21,671 bases of DNA from DATAFO01 sp046728935 (GTDB lineage: Bacteria > Actinomycetota > Thermoleophilia > Solirubrobacterales > 70-9). Below, piece after piece: positions 1 to 9,965 of the stretch (position 1 is the stretch's first letter; every line of letters starts with the position of its first letter). Both the position numbers and the translations under genes were made by a program. Below the pieces are notes generated by a model, which was not told the DNA's origin, ran no database searches, and saw only the letters and a program-made list of their open reading frames with translations. The stretch covers positions 1 to 21,671 of the forward strand of contig JBKPFS010000129.1 in NCBI GenBank assembly GCA_046728935.1, in the 5' to 3' direction.

Positions 1-1035
1 GCCCTCCCCCGCGCCGCCGGTTAGCGTCGAAGCGAGGCTGAGGGACTCCTCCCCCGCGATCAGCTTGCCCCGGATCACCGGCCGGAACGGCTGCGGGTCG
101 AGGTCCACGCCGGCGCGGGCGGCGATGTGCTCCGCGGCGGCGTCCGCCTGTTCCGTGCCCAGGCCACCGTGCTTGATCGGGAAGTTGGTGCCGTCCCCGG
201 CGGCGTAGACGTCGTCGGCGTCCTTCACCCGGGCGTGCTCGTCGATCGGGATGAATCCCCGATCGTCCGCCGGCAGCCCCGGCACCGCGGGCCCCTGCAG
301 GCTGGGCAGGGCGACGGCGGCACCGGACTCGAGCGGCTGGTCCCCCGGCGTGAGCACGATCGCACCGGGCGTGTGCTCCGTGGCGCGGACCCCGGCGATC
401 AGCTCGATGCCGCGGGCGCGGAGCAGGGCGGCGACCGTGTCGCTGGCGACGGTGCCGAAGAGAAGCAGCGGGGAATCCTCGGGGGTGACGACGGTGAGGC
501 GAACGTCCAGCCCGAGCTCGGCCGCGCGACGGGCCGAGAGCAGGGACAGCTCGTACACCGGAAGCGGCCAGCTCCCCTCGGGCGGCAGCAGGAACGCCAG
601 GCGCTTGGAGGGGTGATCCGCGGCCCGGCGCAGCAGGCCATCGATGTCGATCGGGTCGCCCGAGGTGCGCAGCGTCTCGGCGCCGCTGAACGCCACCCTC
701 GGCTTCGCCCCGATGCAGATCATCGCCACGTCGTAGGAGAGCGTCGAGCCGTCGCCCAGCTCGGCCGAGTGCCCGCCGGGATCGATCGCGCCAAGGCGAT
801 CCGGCACCAGGGTGGCACCCCGCTCCTCGACGATCGGCGCCAGCTCGTGGCGCTCCGTCGCCGCCGGCGTGAAGGGCTCCTCGACCGCGAGCGGCTTGTA
901 GACGAACTCGGGGTCGGGGGACACGAGCGTGATCTCGACCTGGTCCGCCGCCAGATCGGAGAGAGCGAGCAGAGCCTCCAGTCCGGCTATCCCTCCGCCG
1001 GCGATCAGGACCCGGAGTCGATCCGCATCGCCCAT
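1..1035 (-). CDS. FAD-dependent NAD(P)H oxidoreductase, NDH-2/SQR-like fold (3' end outside window)
   Basis: The minus-strand frame is open from an ATG at 1035 to the window edge, giving 345 codons with no stop, so the C-terminus is missing. The N-terminus has a dinucleotide-binding beta-alpha-beta with the glycine motif AGGGIAGLEA (residues about 12-21). It is followed by the FVYKPLAVEEPF stretch typical of type II NADH dehydrogenase/sulfide:quinone reductase relatives, then YDVAMICIGAKPR (about 102-114). The second FAD-contact motif, DVYAAGDGTNFP, lies near residue 275. Only one cysteine is visible, so the redox cysteine pair of true sulfide:quinone reductases is absent. The likely role is membrane-associated electron transfer from NAD(P)H or a related donor; the substrate is unknown. 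It starts 12 bases after the mazG stop and is probably the last visible gene of the mfd-foldase-mazG unit. Confidence 0.85.
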   Translation of the reverse strand, partial: MGDADRLRVLIAGGGIAGLEALLALSDLAADQVEITLVSPDPEFVYKPLAVEEPFTPAATERHELAPIVEERGATLVPDRLGAIDPGGHSAELGDGSTLSYDVAMICIGAKPRVAFSGAETLRTSGDPIDIDGLLRRAADHPSKRLAFLLPPEGSWPLPVYELSLLSARRAAELGLDVRLTVVTPEDSPLLLFGTVASDTVAALLRARGIELIAGVRATEHTPGAIVLTPGDQPLESGAAVALPSLQGPAVPGLPADDRGFIPIDEHARVKDADDVYAAGDGTNFPIKHGGLGTEQADAAAEHIAARAGVDLDPQPFRPVIRGKLIAGEESLSLASTLTGGAGEG

Positions 1036-1047
1036 GTCGATTCCAGC

Positions 1048-1749
1048 CTACCCCGACTCGGGCTCGGCCTCAGCCCGCCTGACGCGGTCGGCCGCCGCGC
1101 GCAGGGCGAGCTCGGGGTCGACGCCGAGACGGCGCGAGACGCCGACGATGGCGAGCAGCAGCTCGCCGATCCACGCCTCGGCGGCGTCGCGCGCCTCCGG
1201 ATCGTCGGTCGGCGGTGAACCCGCCTGCGGGTCGGCGCGGCGCAGGACCTTGCGCGCGTAGAGCAGTCCGGGGAGGTTCTCGGGGATGTCCGCGAAGGGC
1301 TCGTCCCGCCCCCTCCCCTCGACCTCGCGCTTGATCCGATCCCAGTTCGAGAGCACCTCGCGGGCCGTCTTCGGATCACCGCCCATCGCCCTCACCGCCT
1401 CCTTGCCGGAGGCCTCGCCGAACACGTGCGGGTGGCGGCGGATCAGCTTCGCGCTCATGCCCTCCGCGACCTCCCCGAGGCTGCCGGCGTCGCGCTCCTC
1501 GAGCAGCAGGGAGAGGAACAGCACCTGGAAGAGGACGTCGCCGAGCTCGTCGCGAAGCTTCTCGTCGTCGCCCCGAGCGGCCGCGTCGGCCAGCTCGTAC
1601 GCCTCCTCTACCGTGTGCGGGACGATCGAGCGTTCGTCCTGCTCGCGGTCCCAGGGGCACTCGCGGCGAAGCCGCCGCGTGATCTCGTCCAGACGCTCGA
1701 GCGCGGCGAGGCCCTCGCCCGCCTCGCCGTTGCGCTCCTCTTTCGCCAC
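1048..1749 (-). CDS. mazG: MazG-family nucleoside triphosphate pyrophosphohydrolase
   Basis: The 233-residue product carries the MazG signature in order: CPWDREQ (31-37), VEEAYELADA (47-56, metal-binding E48, E49 and E52), ELGDVLFQVLF (68-78, E68 and D71) and KLIRRHPHVFGE (101-112). MazG hydrolyses NTPs or non-canonical dNTPs to the monophosphate plus pyrophosphate, cleaning the nucleotide pool and, in some bacteria, affecting ppGpp. The E. coli protein is about 263 residues with two MazG domains. Here the second domain (about 185-225) is shortened: it keeps WIGELLLAIV and GVDPELALR but lacks the acidic EExxE/ExxD set. Catalysis should therefore depend on the N-terminal domain. It lies 12 bases downstream of the foldase gene and 12 bases upstream of the FAD oxidoreductase gene, so the three are probably co-transcribed. 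Confidence 0.95.
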   Translation of the reverse strand: MAKEERNGEAGEGLAALERLDEITRRLRRECPWDREQDERSIVPHTVEEAYELADAAARGDDEKLRDELGDVLFQVLFLSLLLEERDAGSLGEVAEGMSAKLIRRHPHVFGEASGKEAVRAMGGDPKTAREVLSNWDRIKREVEGRGRDEPFADIPENLPGLLYARKVLRRADPQAGSPPTDDPEARDAAEAWIGELLLAIVGVSRRLGVDPELALRAAADRVRRAEAEPESG

Positions 1750-1761
1750 GGGACCCCGAGG

Positions 1762-3135
1762 CTAGCCGCCCGGCGGTGCGGTCTGCCCGCCCGGAGTGGC
1801 GCCGGGGGTTGCGCCTGGCGTGGCGCCCGGCTGGGCGCCGCCCGGAAGCGGCGTCAGGCCGGGCGGCAGGCCGCCCGGCGGCTGCTGGGCGGAGGGCGTG
1901 ATCGGGCCCTGCGGCAGCCCGGTCGGAGCGGGGGCGCCGAACACCCCGACGGTGCCGGGCTGAATCGGCTGCGTGGACGGCACGGGCGCGTCGCAGCCCT
2001 GCTGCTCCGCCACGTCCTTGGTGCAGGAGCTGGGCGGGGCCTCGGCGTTCGAGCAGCGGTCGATGCGGTAGTCGTCGGCGCAGAGGGTCCGGTTGCTCCA
2101 GGTGGCGAGGAAGTCGGTCTGGAAGTCCTGTGCGATCTGCTGCTGGCGGGCCGAGACGAGCGTCTGGCGGATCTGATCCGAGGCGTCGGTGAGCGATGTG
2201 GTCTGGGCGGGCGTGATCTTCTCCACCCGGATCACGTAGTAACCGGCGTCGGTCTGGAACGGCCCGACGACCTGGTTCAGGGACGCCGAGAAAACCTGCT
2301 CGTCGAGCGCCGGGTCACCCTGCCCCTGCACGACCCCCTCGCGCAGGCCGCCGCTGTCCTTGGTCGCCTCGTCGATCGAGAACTCCTCGGCGACCTGCTT
2401 GAAGTTCTCGGGCGACGGGTCGGCCTGAAGCTCCGAGGCCGCCTTCTGGGCGTCGGACTCCTCCTTGGTGAGGATCACCCGCACGTCGCGCGACTCCGGC
2501 TGCTCGAACTGGTCGGGGTTCTCGTCGTAGTAGGTCTGGATCTCGTCGCCGGTCACCGCGGGCTCCTCAGGGAGCACCTCCTTCTGCACCCGATCCGAGA
2601 TCAGCTGGAGCTCGATCCGGTCGCGCGCCTCGTCGAGCGTGAAGCCGGACTGCTTGAGGAAGCGCTGGAACGCCGCCTCGGATCCGAACTGCTGCTTCTT
2701 CACCTGCTCGAGCTGCTCGTCGATCTCGCGATCGGAGACCTCGATCCCCCGCTCGGCTGCCTCACCCCTGACCCACGCGGCCAGCAGCAGGTCGCCCACC
2801 GCCGTGTCGCGAAGCGCCTCGTACTGCGGGTCGTCCGTCGCCGGGACCTCCTTGATGCCCTGGCCGGCGGCGGTCTGCTGGATCGAGCCATCGAACTGCT
2901 CCTTGGTGATCACGCAGGTGTCGTCCCCCTCCTCCGCGGGGCAGCCGGGGACGTCCTCGACCACCGCGATCGCGTCGTCCGGGATGCTCGGGCTGCCGAG
3001 CCCCTCGGCCGCGGCGACGATCGCGAACAGGGCCACGAGCAGGACCGCCAGTGCGATGCCGGCGAACCTGTGGCGGCGCTCAGTCGCCGCCGCGCGCCGC
3101 TCCGCGGCGGCCTTACCCTGCTCCTTCGGGGTCAC
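1762..3135 (-). CDS. SurA/PrsA-like peptidyl-prolyl cis-trans isomerase, membrane-anchored
   Basis: The 457-residue protein starts at GTG 3135. It has a short basic cytoplasmic N-terminus, one hydrophobic segment (about 24-43) acting as anchor or uncleaved signal, and an extracytoplasmic body. Residues about 75-205 resemble the helical SurA N-terminal chaperone region. Residues about 212-309 form a parvulin/PpiC rotamase, with DVRVILT at its start, SIDEATKDSGGLREGVVQG in the middle and VGPFQTDAGYYVIRVEKI at its end. Several cysteines (65, 74 and a cluster in the last third) could form disulfides outside the membrane. The tail (about 375-457) is Pro/Gly-rich, with tandem GATP repeats encoded by 12-bp units. 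Such proteins help fold secreted proteins. The gene sits between mfd and mazG, where several Gram-positive genomes carry a different gene. A TATGCT hexamer lies 9 nt before the start. Confidence 0.9.
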   Translation of the reverse strand: MTPKEQGKAAAERRAAATERRHRFAGIALAVLLVALFAIVAAAEGLGSPSIPDDAIAVVEDVPGCPAEEGDDTCVITKEQFDGSIQQTAAGQGIKEVPATDDPQYEALRDTAVGDLLLAAWVRGEAAERGIEVSDREIDEQLEQVKKQQFGSEAAFQRFLKQSGFTLDEARDRIELQLISDRVQKEVLPEEPAVTGDEIQTYYDENPDQFEQPESRDVRVILTKEESDAQKAASELQADPSPENFKQVAEEFSIDEATKDSGGLREGVVQGQGDPALDEQVFSASLNQVVGPFQTDAGYYVIRVEKITPAQTTSLTDASDQIRQTLVSARQQQIAQDFQTDFLATWSNRTLCADDYRIDRCSNAEAPPSSCTKDVAEQQGCDAPVPSTQPIQPGTVGVFGAPAPTGLPQGPITPSAQQPPGGLPPGLTPLPGGAQPGATPGATPGATPGGQTAPPGG

Positions 3136-3144
3136 GAGTCGCGC

Positions 3145-3150
3145 AGCATA
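3145..3150 (-). promoter_or_regulatory. candidate -10 element of the foldase-mazG unit
   Basis: On the minus strand TATGCT lies 9 nt before the GTG start at 3135. This is the same spacing as in several other genes of the window. No convincing -35 hexamer is seen, so the call rests on position and the TAnnnT shape. Confidence 0.35.
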
Positions 3151-3188
3151 ACGAGCGCGCCATCAAGCCACCCTAAATCGGCGGCGCC

Positions 3189-3350
3189 TAGTGGGGCCTC
3201 TCACAACGGTTGACCGCAAATGACGGACCCAGCTCGCCGCCATGCTGCGTCCTCAGTCGCCCGAGTAGCGCTGCTACTCGGGCTCCCTGCGTCCTTGCCT
3301 GTCGGCGCCTGGGCCTCGTCAGTTCCTGGCCAACGTTATGAGACACCCCA

Positions 3351-3353
<3 letters not shown>
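3189..3353. repeat. 165-bp imperfect palindromic element between mfd and foldase gene (MITE-like or structured RNA)
   Basis: The outer arms 3189-3208 and 3334-3353 are inverted repeats with 17 of 20 bases matching; both begin TAGTGGGG on their own strand. The similarity continues inward (TTGACC/TTGGCC, TGACG, CCCAG, CGCCG) to a perfect core of CCCGAGTAGC (3260-3269), a 3-nt loop, and GCTACTCGGG (3273-3282). Two internal stretches break the pairing: CTGCGTCCT occurs as a direct repeat at 3245-3253 and 3287-3295. The right end coincides with the mfd stop codon, so the whole element would be transcribed in an mfd-foldase messenger and could fold into one long hairpin. It has no coding potential of its own. 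It could be a small non-autonomous mobile element or a structured RNA. Confidence 0.7.
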
Positions 3354-6782
<3,429 letters not shown>

Positions 6783-6877
6783 CGATGTGGGCGCGACGAA
6801 CGACGGGTGAATTGGTGAGGGGCATTCATGCCCCGAAACTGGCATGCGTGTTGACCGGATTTGGCGTCCGGCCCGAT

Positions 6878-6946
6878 CACGCCCGTATCTCGCGGGCGTG
6901 CGATGAATCCTACTCAGCCACGCCCGACCATTTGACTACCATTTGG
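6878..6946. promoter_or_regulatory. repeated operator-like sites between mfd and the toxin-antitoxin locus
   Basis: The octamer CACGCCCG occurs at 6878-6885, inverted at 6893-6900, and again at 6919-6926. The first two form a perfect 8-bp inverted repeat with a 7-nt loop. Just before the antitoxin start, ACCATTTG is directly repeated at 6928-6935 and 6939-6946. Ribbon-helix-helix antitoxins commonly bind short repeated sites in their own promoter, so autoregulation here is a reasonable inference. A minus-strand TAGGAT (6912-6907) could serve mfd. Confidence 0.4.
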
Positions 6947-7227
6947 TTATCGCCCGCAAGCAGACGCTGGTTCAGCTCAGCGACGACCTCGTCCGACGCC
7001 CCGACGCGCGTGCCGCGAGTGAAGGCAAGTCCCGCTCGGCCGTGATCCGGGAGGCGATCGAGGTGCACCTCGGCGACGACTTCGACGAAGAGATCGCGCG
7101 CCAGTACCGGGAGGCATACACGCGCTTGCCGCAGACCGAAGAGGGGCTCGAGTGGGCGGACATCGCTGCCGCAGAGGCGGCTCGCGCGCTCGACGAGGAA
7201 GAGGAGGCGGCGGGTGAATCGTGGTGA
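6943..7227 (+). CDS. ribbon-helix-helix (CopG/Arc-type) antitoxin
   Basis: The 94-residue product starts with TTG at 6943; no ATG or GTG fits and the next upstream codons lead to non-coding sequence. The N-terminus KQTLVQLSDDLV followed by EGKSRSAVIREAIEVHL is the beta-strand plus two helices of a ribbon-helix-helix DNA-binding domain. A proline (VRRPDARA) sits where leucine is usual in the first helix. The acidic C-terminal half (EEGLEWADIAAAEAARALDE) would wrap and inhibit the toxin. It overlaps the downstream MazF-like gene by 14 bases, the normal antitoxin-first arrangement, and probably represses the operon through the repeated sites just upstream. No clear Shine-Dalgarno sequence is seen. 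Confidence 0.8.
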   Translation: MVIARKQTLVQLSDDLVRRPDARAASEGKSRSAVIREAIEVHLGDDFDEEIARQYREAYTRLPQTEEGLEWADIAAAEAARALDEEEEAAGESW

Positions 7228-7522
7228 GGTCTGGTGGATGCACCAAGAAGGCGCCAAACCTCGTCCGGTGTGCATCCTCACGCGCAACGAGGCCATCCGA
7301 GTGCTCAAGCGCGTGATCGTCGCCGAAGCGACCACGACCCGGCGACGGATCAAGAGCGAAGTGCAGCTCGACGAAAGCGACGGGATGCCGCGAGGCTGTG
7401 TGCTTGCGCTTGACAACGTGCTGACGACCTCCAAGGCGCGACTGAGCCGTCGCATCACCACCCTCTCCCCTGCGCGGATGCACGAGGTCTGCGAGGCGCT
7501 GAGGTTCGCGACCGGGTGCTAG
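7214..7522 (+). CDS. MazF/PemK-family endoribonuclease toxin
   Basis: The 102-residue protein begins with GTG at 7214, inside the antitoxin gene, after a purine-rich GAGGAGG (7201-7207) that can serve as ribosome binding site. It shows the MazF fold motifs: RGEVWW at the N-terminus, KPRPVCILTRNEAI (15-28), VIVAEATTTRRRI with the conserved basic and threonine residues of the active site, and a C-terminal LDNVLTTSKARLSRRITTLSPARMHEVCEALRF. Family members cut mRNA, and sometimes rRNA or tRNA, at short specific sequences to slow growth. The length is normal and no lesion is visible, so the toxin looks intact. The pair interrupts the expected pth-mfd neighbourhood. Confidence 0.88.
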   Translation: MNRGEVWWMHQEGAKPRPVCILTRNEAIRVLKRVIVAEATTTRRRIKSEVQLDESDGMPRGCVLALDNVLTTSKARLSRRITTLSPARMHEVCEALRFATGC

Positions 7523-7547
7523 GCCGCGAAACGTCCACGGGCCGGCC

Positions 7548-7553
7548 TATCGT
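7548..7553 (+). promoter_or_regulatory. candidate -10 element of the RDD gene
   Basis: TATCGT lies 8 nt before the ATG at 7562 and separates the RDD gene from the toxin gene that ends at 7522. The spacing would put the transcription start at or next to the initiation codon. Confidence 0.4.
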
Positions 7554-7561
7554 CCACGTCG

Positions 7562-8416
7562 ATGGAGAGCGGTGGTCCTCCGCCCCCCCGGCGCGTACGG
7601 CCGTCGCTGGCGGGCCGGATCGTCAGCGCCGGTGCCCGGACGAGCTTCCGCGGCGCCCGGCGGGTCGCCGAGACCACCGGCCTCGACCAAGAGCTCGAGG
7701 ACGCGATCGAGCGGGCGCTTGTCAACGTGCTGGAGAGCGACCTCACCGACCGCCTGTGGGAGCGGCTGCTGCGCAGCGACGAGACGCAGAAGCTGATCGA
7801 ACGGGTCGCCGAGGCACCAGAGGTGCGGAGGGCGATCGCCGCTCAAGGCGTGGGCATGATCGACGACGTCGGCGCTCAGGTCGGTCGCGCGACCGAGGCG
7901 ATCGACGCCAGCCTCGAACGGGTCGCCAGGGCCATCATCCGGCGCCCGCAGCGGACTAGACCCAGCGAGAACGCGGGCCTCGTGAGCAGGGCGGCGGCGC
8001 TCGCGATCGACTTCGGGACCCTCAACCTGGCGTTCTTCCTGGTCACGGCGATCGTGGGCTACCTCGTCTCAGTGATCTCGCCCGGAGACGAGGAGCTGAG
8101 CGCGACGGCGATCGTCCTCGGCACCGCCGCCTGGCTGGTGACCATCTCCGCCTATCTCACCTTCTTCTGGAGTGTGTCCGGCCAGACCCCGGGCATGCGC
8201 CTTCTCGGCCTGCGCCTCGACGTCGACGGGACACGCCGCCTCGGCGCACGCAGGGCGCTACGGCGACTTGCGGGCACGGCGCTTGCGCTACTGCCGTTGG
8301 GGGCGGGATTCCTCCCGGTGCTCGTCAACGATCGCCGTCGCGCGCTCAGCGACGAGATTGCGGGTACCGAGGTCCTCTACGAGCCAGGCCAGGTAGCCGC
8401 ACCCCGAGACGACTAG
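7562..8416 (+). CDS. RDD-family membrane protein
   Basis: The 284-residue protein has two parts. Residues 1-135 are soluble, charged and helical (ELEDAIERALVNVLESDLTDRLWERLL, then ASLERVARAIIRR). Residues about 140-275 form the RDD domain with three hydrophobic segments (about 148-170, 177-198 and 228-250). The domain's name-giving residues are visible: arginine and aspartate in LVSRAAALAIDFGTLN, then the SGQTPGMRLLGLRL loop and the aspartate-containing NDRRRALSDEIAGTEVLY near the end. RDD proteins are small integral membrane proteins; some are reported to act as cation antiporters, but no specific substrate can be assigned here. The long N-terminal helical part is unusual for simple RDD proteins. 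It is expressed away from mfd and probably has its own promoter. Confidence 0.85.
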   Translation: MESGGPPPPRRVRPSLAGRIVSAGARTSFRGARRVAETTGLDQELEDAIERALVNVLESDLTDRLWERLLRSDETQKLIERVAEAPEVRRAIAAQGVGMIDDVGAQVGRATEAIDASLERVARAIIRRPQRTRPSENAGLVSRAAALAIDFGTLNLAFFLVTAIVGYLVSVISPGDEELSATAIVLGTAAWLVTISAYLTFFWSVSGQTPGMRLLGLRLDVDGTRRLGARRALRRLAGTALALLPLGAGFLPVLVNDRRRALSDEIAGTEVLYEPGQVAAPRDD

Positions 8417-8429
8417 CCTGGACCGGGCG

Positions 8430-8584
8430 ATGGCCGAACGCGAAGCGGGTCGCGACCGGATCTCGCTCGCCTCTCGGTGCTCGCGGCGATAGCGCTGGTC
8501 GGTGCGCTGATCGTCGGCTACGCCTCGAGCGACCTGTTCGACGCCGTCGACACGCTCGACGCCGATCAGCCCGGGGAGCCGTAG
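8430..8584 (+). pseudogene. small single-pass membrane protein gene, frameshifted
   Basis: An ATG at 8430 (MAEREAGRDR), with TAGCCT 10 nt upstream, reads to a stop after 20 codons. From about 8460 another frame is open to the TAG at 8582-8584 and gives a clear protein-like sequence: LARLSVLAAIALVGALIVGY (one membrane helix) followed by an acidic SSDLFDAVDTLDADQPGEP. Joining the two frames by a one-base change would give a protein of about 50 residues with a basic/polar start, a helix and an acidic tail. It could be a real small gene broken by one indel, or a sequencing error. Its end overlaps the convergent crotonase gene by 19 bases. Confidence 0.45.
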
Positions 8585-9297
8585 GGCAGGCCAGGCCCCG
8601 AGCGCTGCCATTCGACCTGGCCCTGCCCCTCCACGCGCGAGCGCTCCTCGATCCCGTCCCAGTCATGGAGCATGCGTTTCAGGCGGGCGACGGCCTCCGG
8701 GGGATGCTGGGCGACCTGCGCGGCGAGCTGGAGCGCGGCGTCCTCGGTGCGCGGCGCCGGGACCACGACGTGGATGAGGCCCCAGCGGTAGGCCATGTCG
8801 GCGTCGACCTCCTTGGCGGTCAGGAGCAAGTACTTAGCGATCGAGAGGCCGACCAGGGTGACGAGCCGAGCGGGCCCGACGGGAACGCCGAGGGCGGCGC
8901 CCGGAAAGCGAAGCCGCACGTTCGAGCCGCCGACCCGAAGGTCGCAGGCGGCGGCGATCTCGGCGCCGGCGCCGACGCAGGCCCCGTGGCAGGCGGCGAC
9001 GGTCGGCTTGGCGAAGCTCGTGAGCTCGTCGTAGAGGCGGGCGAAGAGCTCCATGCGGCGAACGCCGGCGGCCTCGTCGAGCTCCTCGCGGACGTCCGCT
9101 CCGGCCGAGAGGCCCAAGTGGTCGGAGGAGGAGACGACGAGGGCGCGAACGGACTCGTCGTCGCGCGCAGTGGCCAGATGCTCGAGGAGCTCCTCGAGCA
9201 TCGCCGTGTTGATCGCGTTGCGGGCCTCGGGGCGGTCGAGCCGCAGCAGCCCGACGCCGTCGTCGGCGACCTCATAGGTGGTCAGCGCGGCGCTCAA
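8566..9297 (-). CDS. enoyl-CoA hydratase/isomerase (crotonase) family protein
   Basis: The product is 243 residues from TTG at 9297. The start overlaps the pth stop codon in TTGA, which argues for translational coupling; the frame is open further upstream, but only as antisense of other genes. Crotonase features: RLDRPEARNAIN (19-30), the oxyanion-hole segment LGLSAGADVRE (61-71) and HGACVGAGAEIAAACDLRV (104-122). The glutamate matching E144 of rat enoyl-CoA hydratase is kept (E113). The second catalytic glutamate (E164 in rat) is replaced by glycine in RFPGAALGVPVG (G133). Straightforward hydratase chemistry is therefore doubtful; an isomerase, hydrolase or other CoA-ester reaction is possible. 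It sits in the pth-mfd gap of the housekeeping cluster. Confidence 0.85.
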   Translation of the reverse strand: MSAALTTYEVADDGVGLLRLDRPEARNAINTAMLEELLEHLATARDDESVRALVVSSSDHLGLSAGADVREELDEAAGVRRMELFARLYDELTSFAKPTVAACHGACVGAGAEIAAACDLRVGGSNVRLRFPGAALGVPVGPARLVTLVGLSIAKYLLLTAKEVDADMAYRWGLIHVVVPAPRTEDAALQLAAQVAQHPPEAVARLKRMLHDWDGIEERSRVEGQGQVEWQRSGPGLPYGSPG

Positions 9298-9926
9298 TCG
9301 ATCACCTCGCCGATCGGGTCGGCCTCCTCCTCGGCGATCTGTCGCACCAGGCGCTCGGCTTCGTCGGCGGCGCGCTCGATCAGCTCGCGGACGTCCTCGT
9401 CGGGCTCGCGAAAGCGGGAGAGCACGTAGGCCGCGACGACCTCCGGATCGGTGGAGTCCGGGCGCCCGACGCCGACTCGCACGCGCCAGAAGTCCGCGCC
9501 GCCGAGCCCCTCGCGGAGGCTCCGCAGGCCATTGTGGCCGGCGACGCCCCCGCCGAGCTTGGACCGCACCTCGCCGAACGGCAGGTCGATCTCGTCGTGC
9601 ACGACGACGACCTCCTCGAGCGGCACCCGAAGCTGGCCGCGCGCCGGCCCCACGGAGGCCCCGGACTCGTTCATGTAGGTCTGCGGGATCAGCACCGCGA
9701 CCGGCGGGCCTCCCTCTCCCGCACGGCCCTCGGCGATCAGCCCGCGAAAGCGCTGGTTCGCCCGCGGCAGCCGCCAGCGGCGCGTGAGCTCCTCTGCGAC
9801 CTCGAAGCCGACGTTGTGGCGTGTCCGCGCGTAGCGCGCGCCGGGATTGCCGAGCCCGACGACGAGAATCCTGCCGCCGGAACGGGTGCCCGCTTCGTCG
9901 CCTGCGGCTCCGGGGGCTGAGTCCAC
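9294..9926 (-). CDS. pth: peptidyl-tRNA hydrolase
   Basis: Pth recycles peptidyl-tRNAs that drop off the ribosome by cleaving the ester bond between peptide and tRNA. All key residues are visible in the 210-residue product: VGLGNPGARYARTRHNVGF with N27 and the catalytic H37, QTYMNESG with N86, VHDEIDLPFG with D111, and GGGVAGHNGLRS with N132. The start is taken as GTG 9926. Residues 1-18 are a short non-conserved extension and a later start cannot be excluded. The gene follows rplY by 39 bases and ends with a 4-base TTGA overlap with the crotonase gene. The rplY-pth pairing is widespread and joins two translation-related functions. Confidence 0.96.
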   Translation of the reverse strand: MDSAPGAAGDEAGTRSGGRILVVGLGNPGARYARTRHNVGFEVAEELTRRWRLPRANQRFRGLIAEGRAGEGGPPVAVLIPQTYMNESGASVGPARGQLRVPLEEVVVVHDEIDLPFGEVRSKLGGGVAGHNGLRSLREGLGGADFWRVRVGVGRPDSTDPEVVAAYVLSRFREPDEDVRELIERAADEAERLVRQIAEEEADPIGEVID

Positions 9927-9965
9927 GGCCCCGCGCTCGCCACGGCGGCGGAAGAGCCGCAGGGG

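Noticed and set aside
1..1035. Assignment of the FAD protein as sulfide:quinone oxidoreductase
   Set aside because: The visible 345 residues have only one cysteine, so the redox cysteine pair needed for sulfide oxidation is missing; a generic NDH-2-like call is safer.
1849..1888. Strong GC hairpin in the foldase tail (GCCGGGCGGC/GCCGCCCGGC)
   Set aside because: It falls in a Pro/Gly-rich coding stretch where repeated CCG/GGC codons produce such palindromes by chance.
1426..3213. 595-codon plus-strand open frame opposite mazG and the foldase gene
   Set aside because: Composition is Leu/Arg/Gly/Val-rich with no recognisable domain, and it mirrors two well-supported genes on the other strand.
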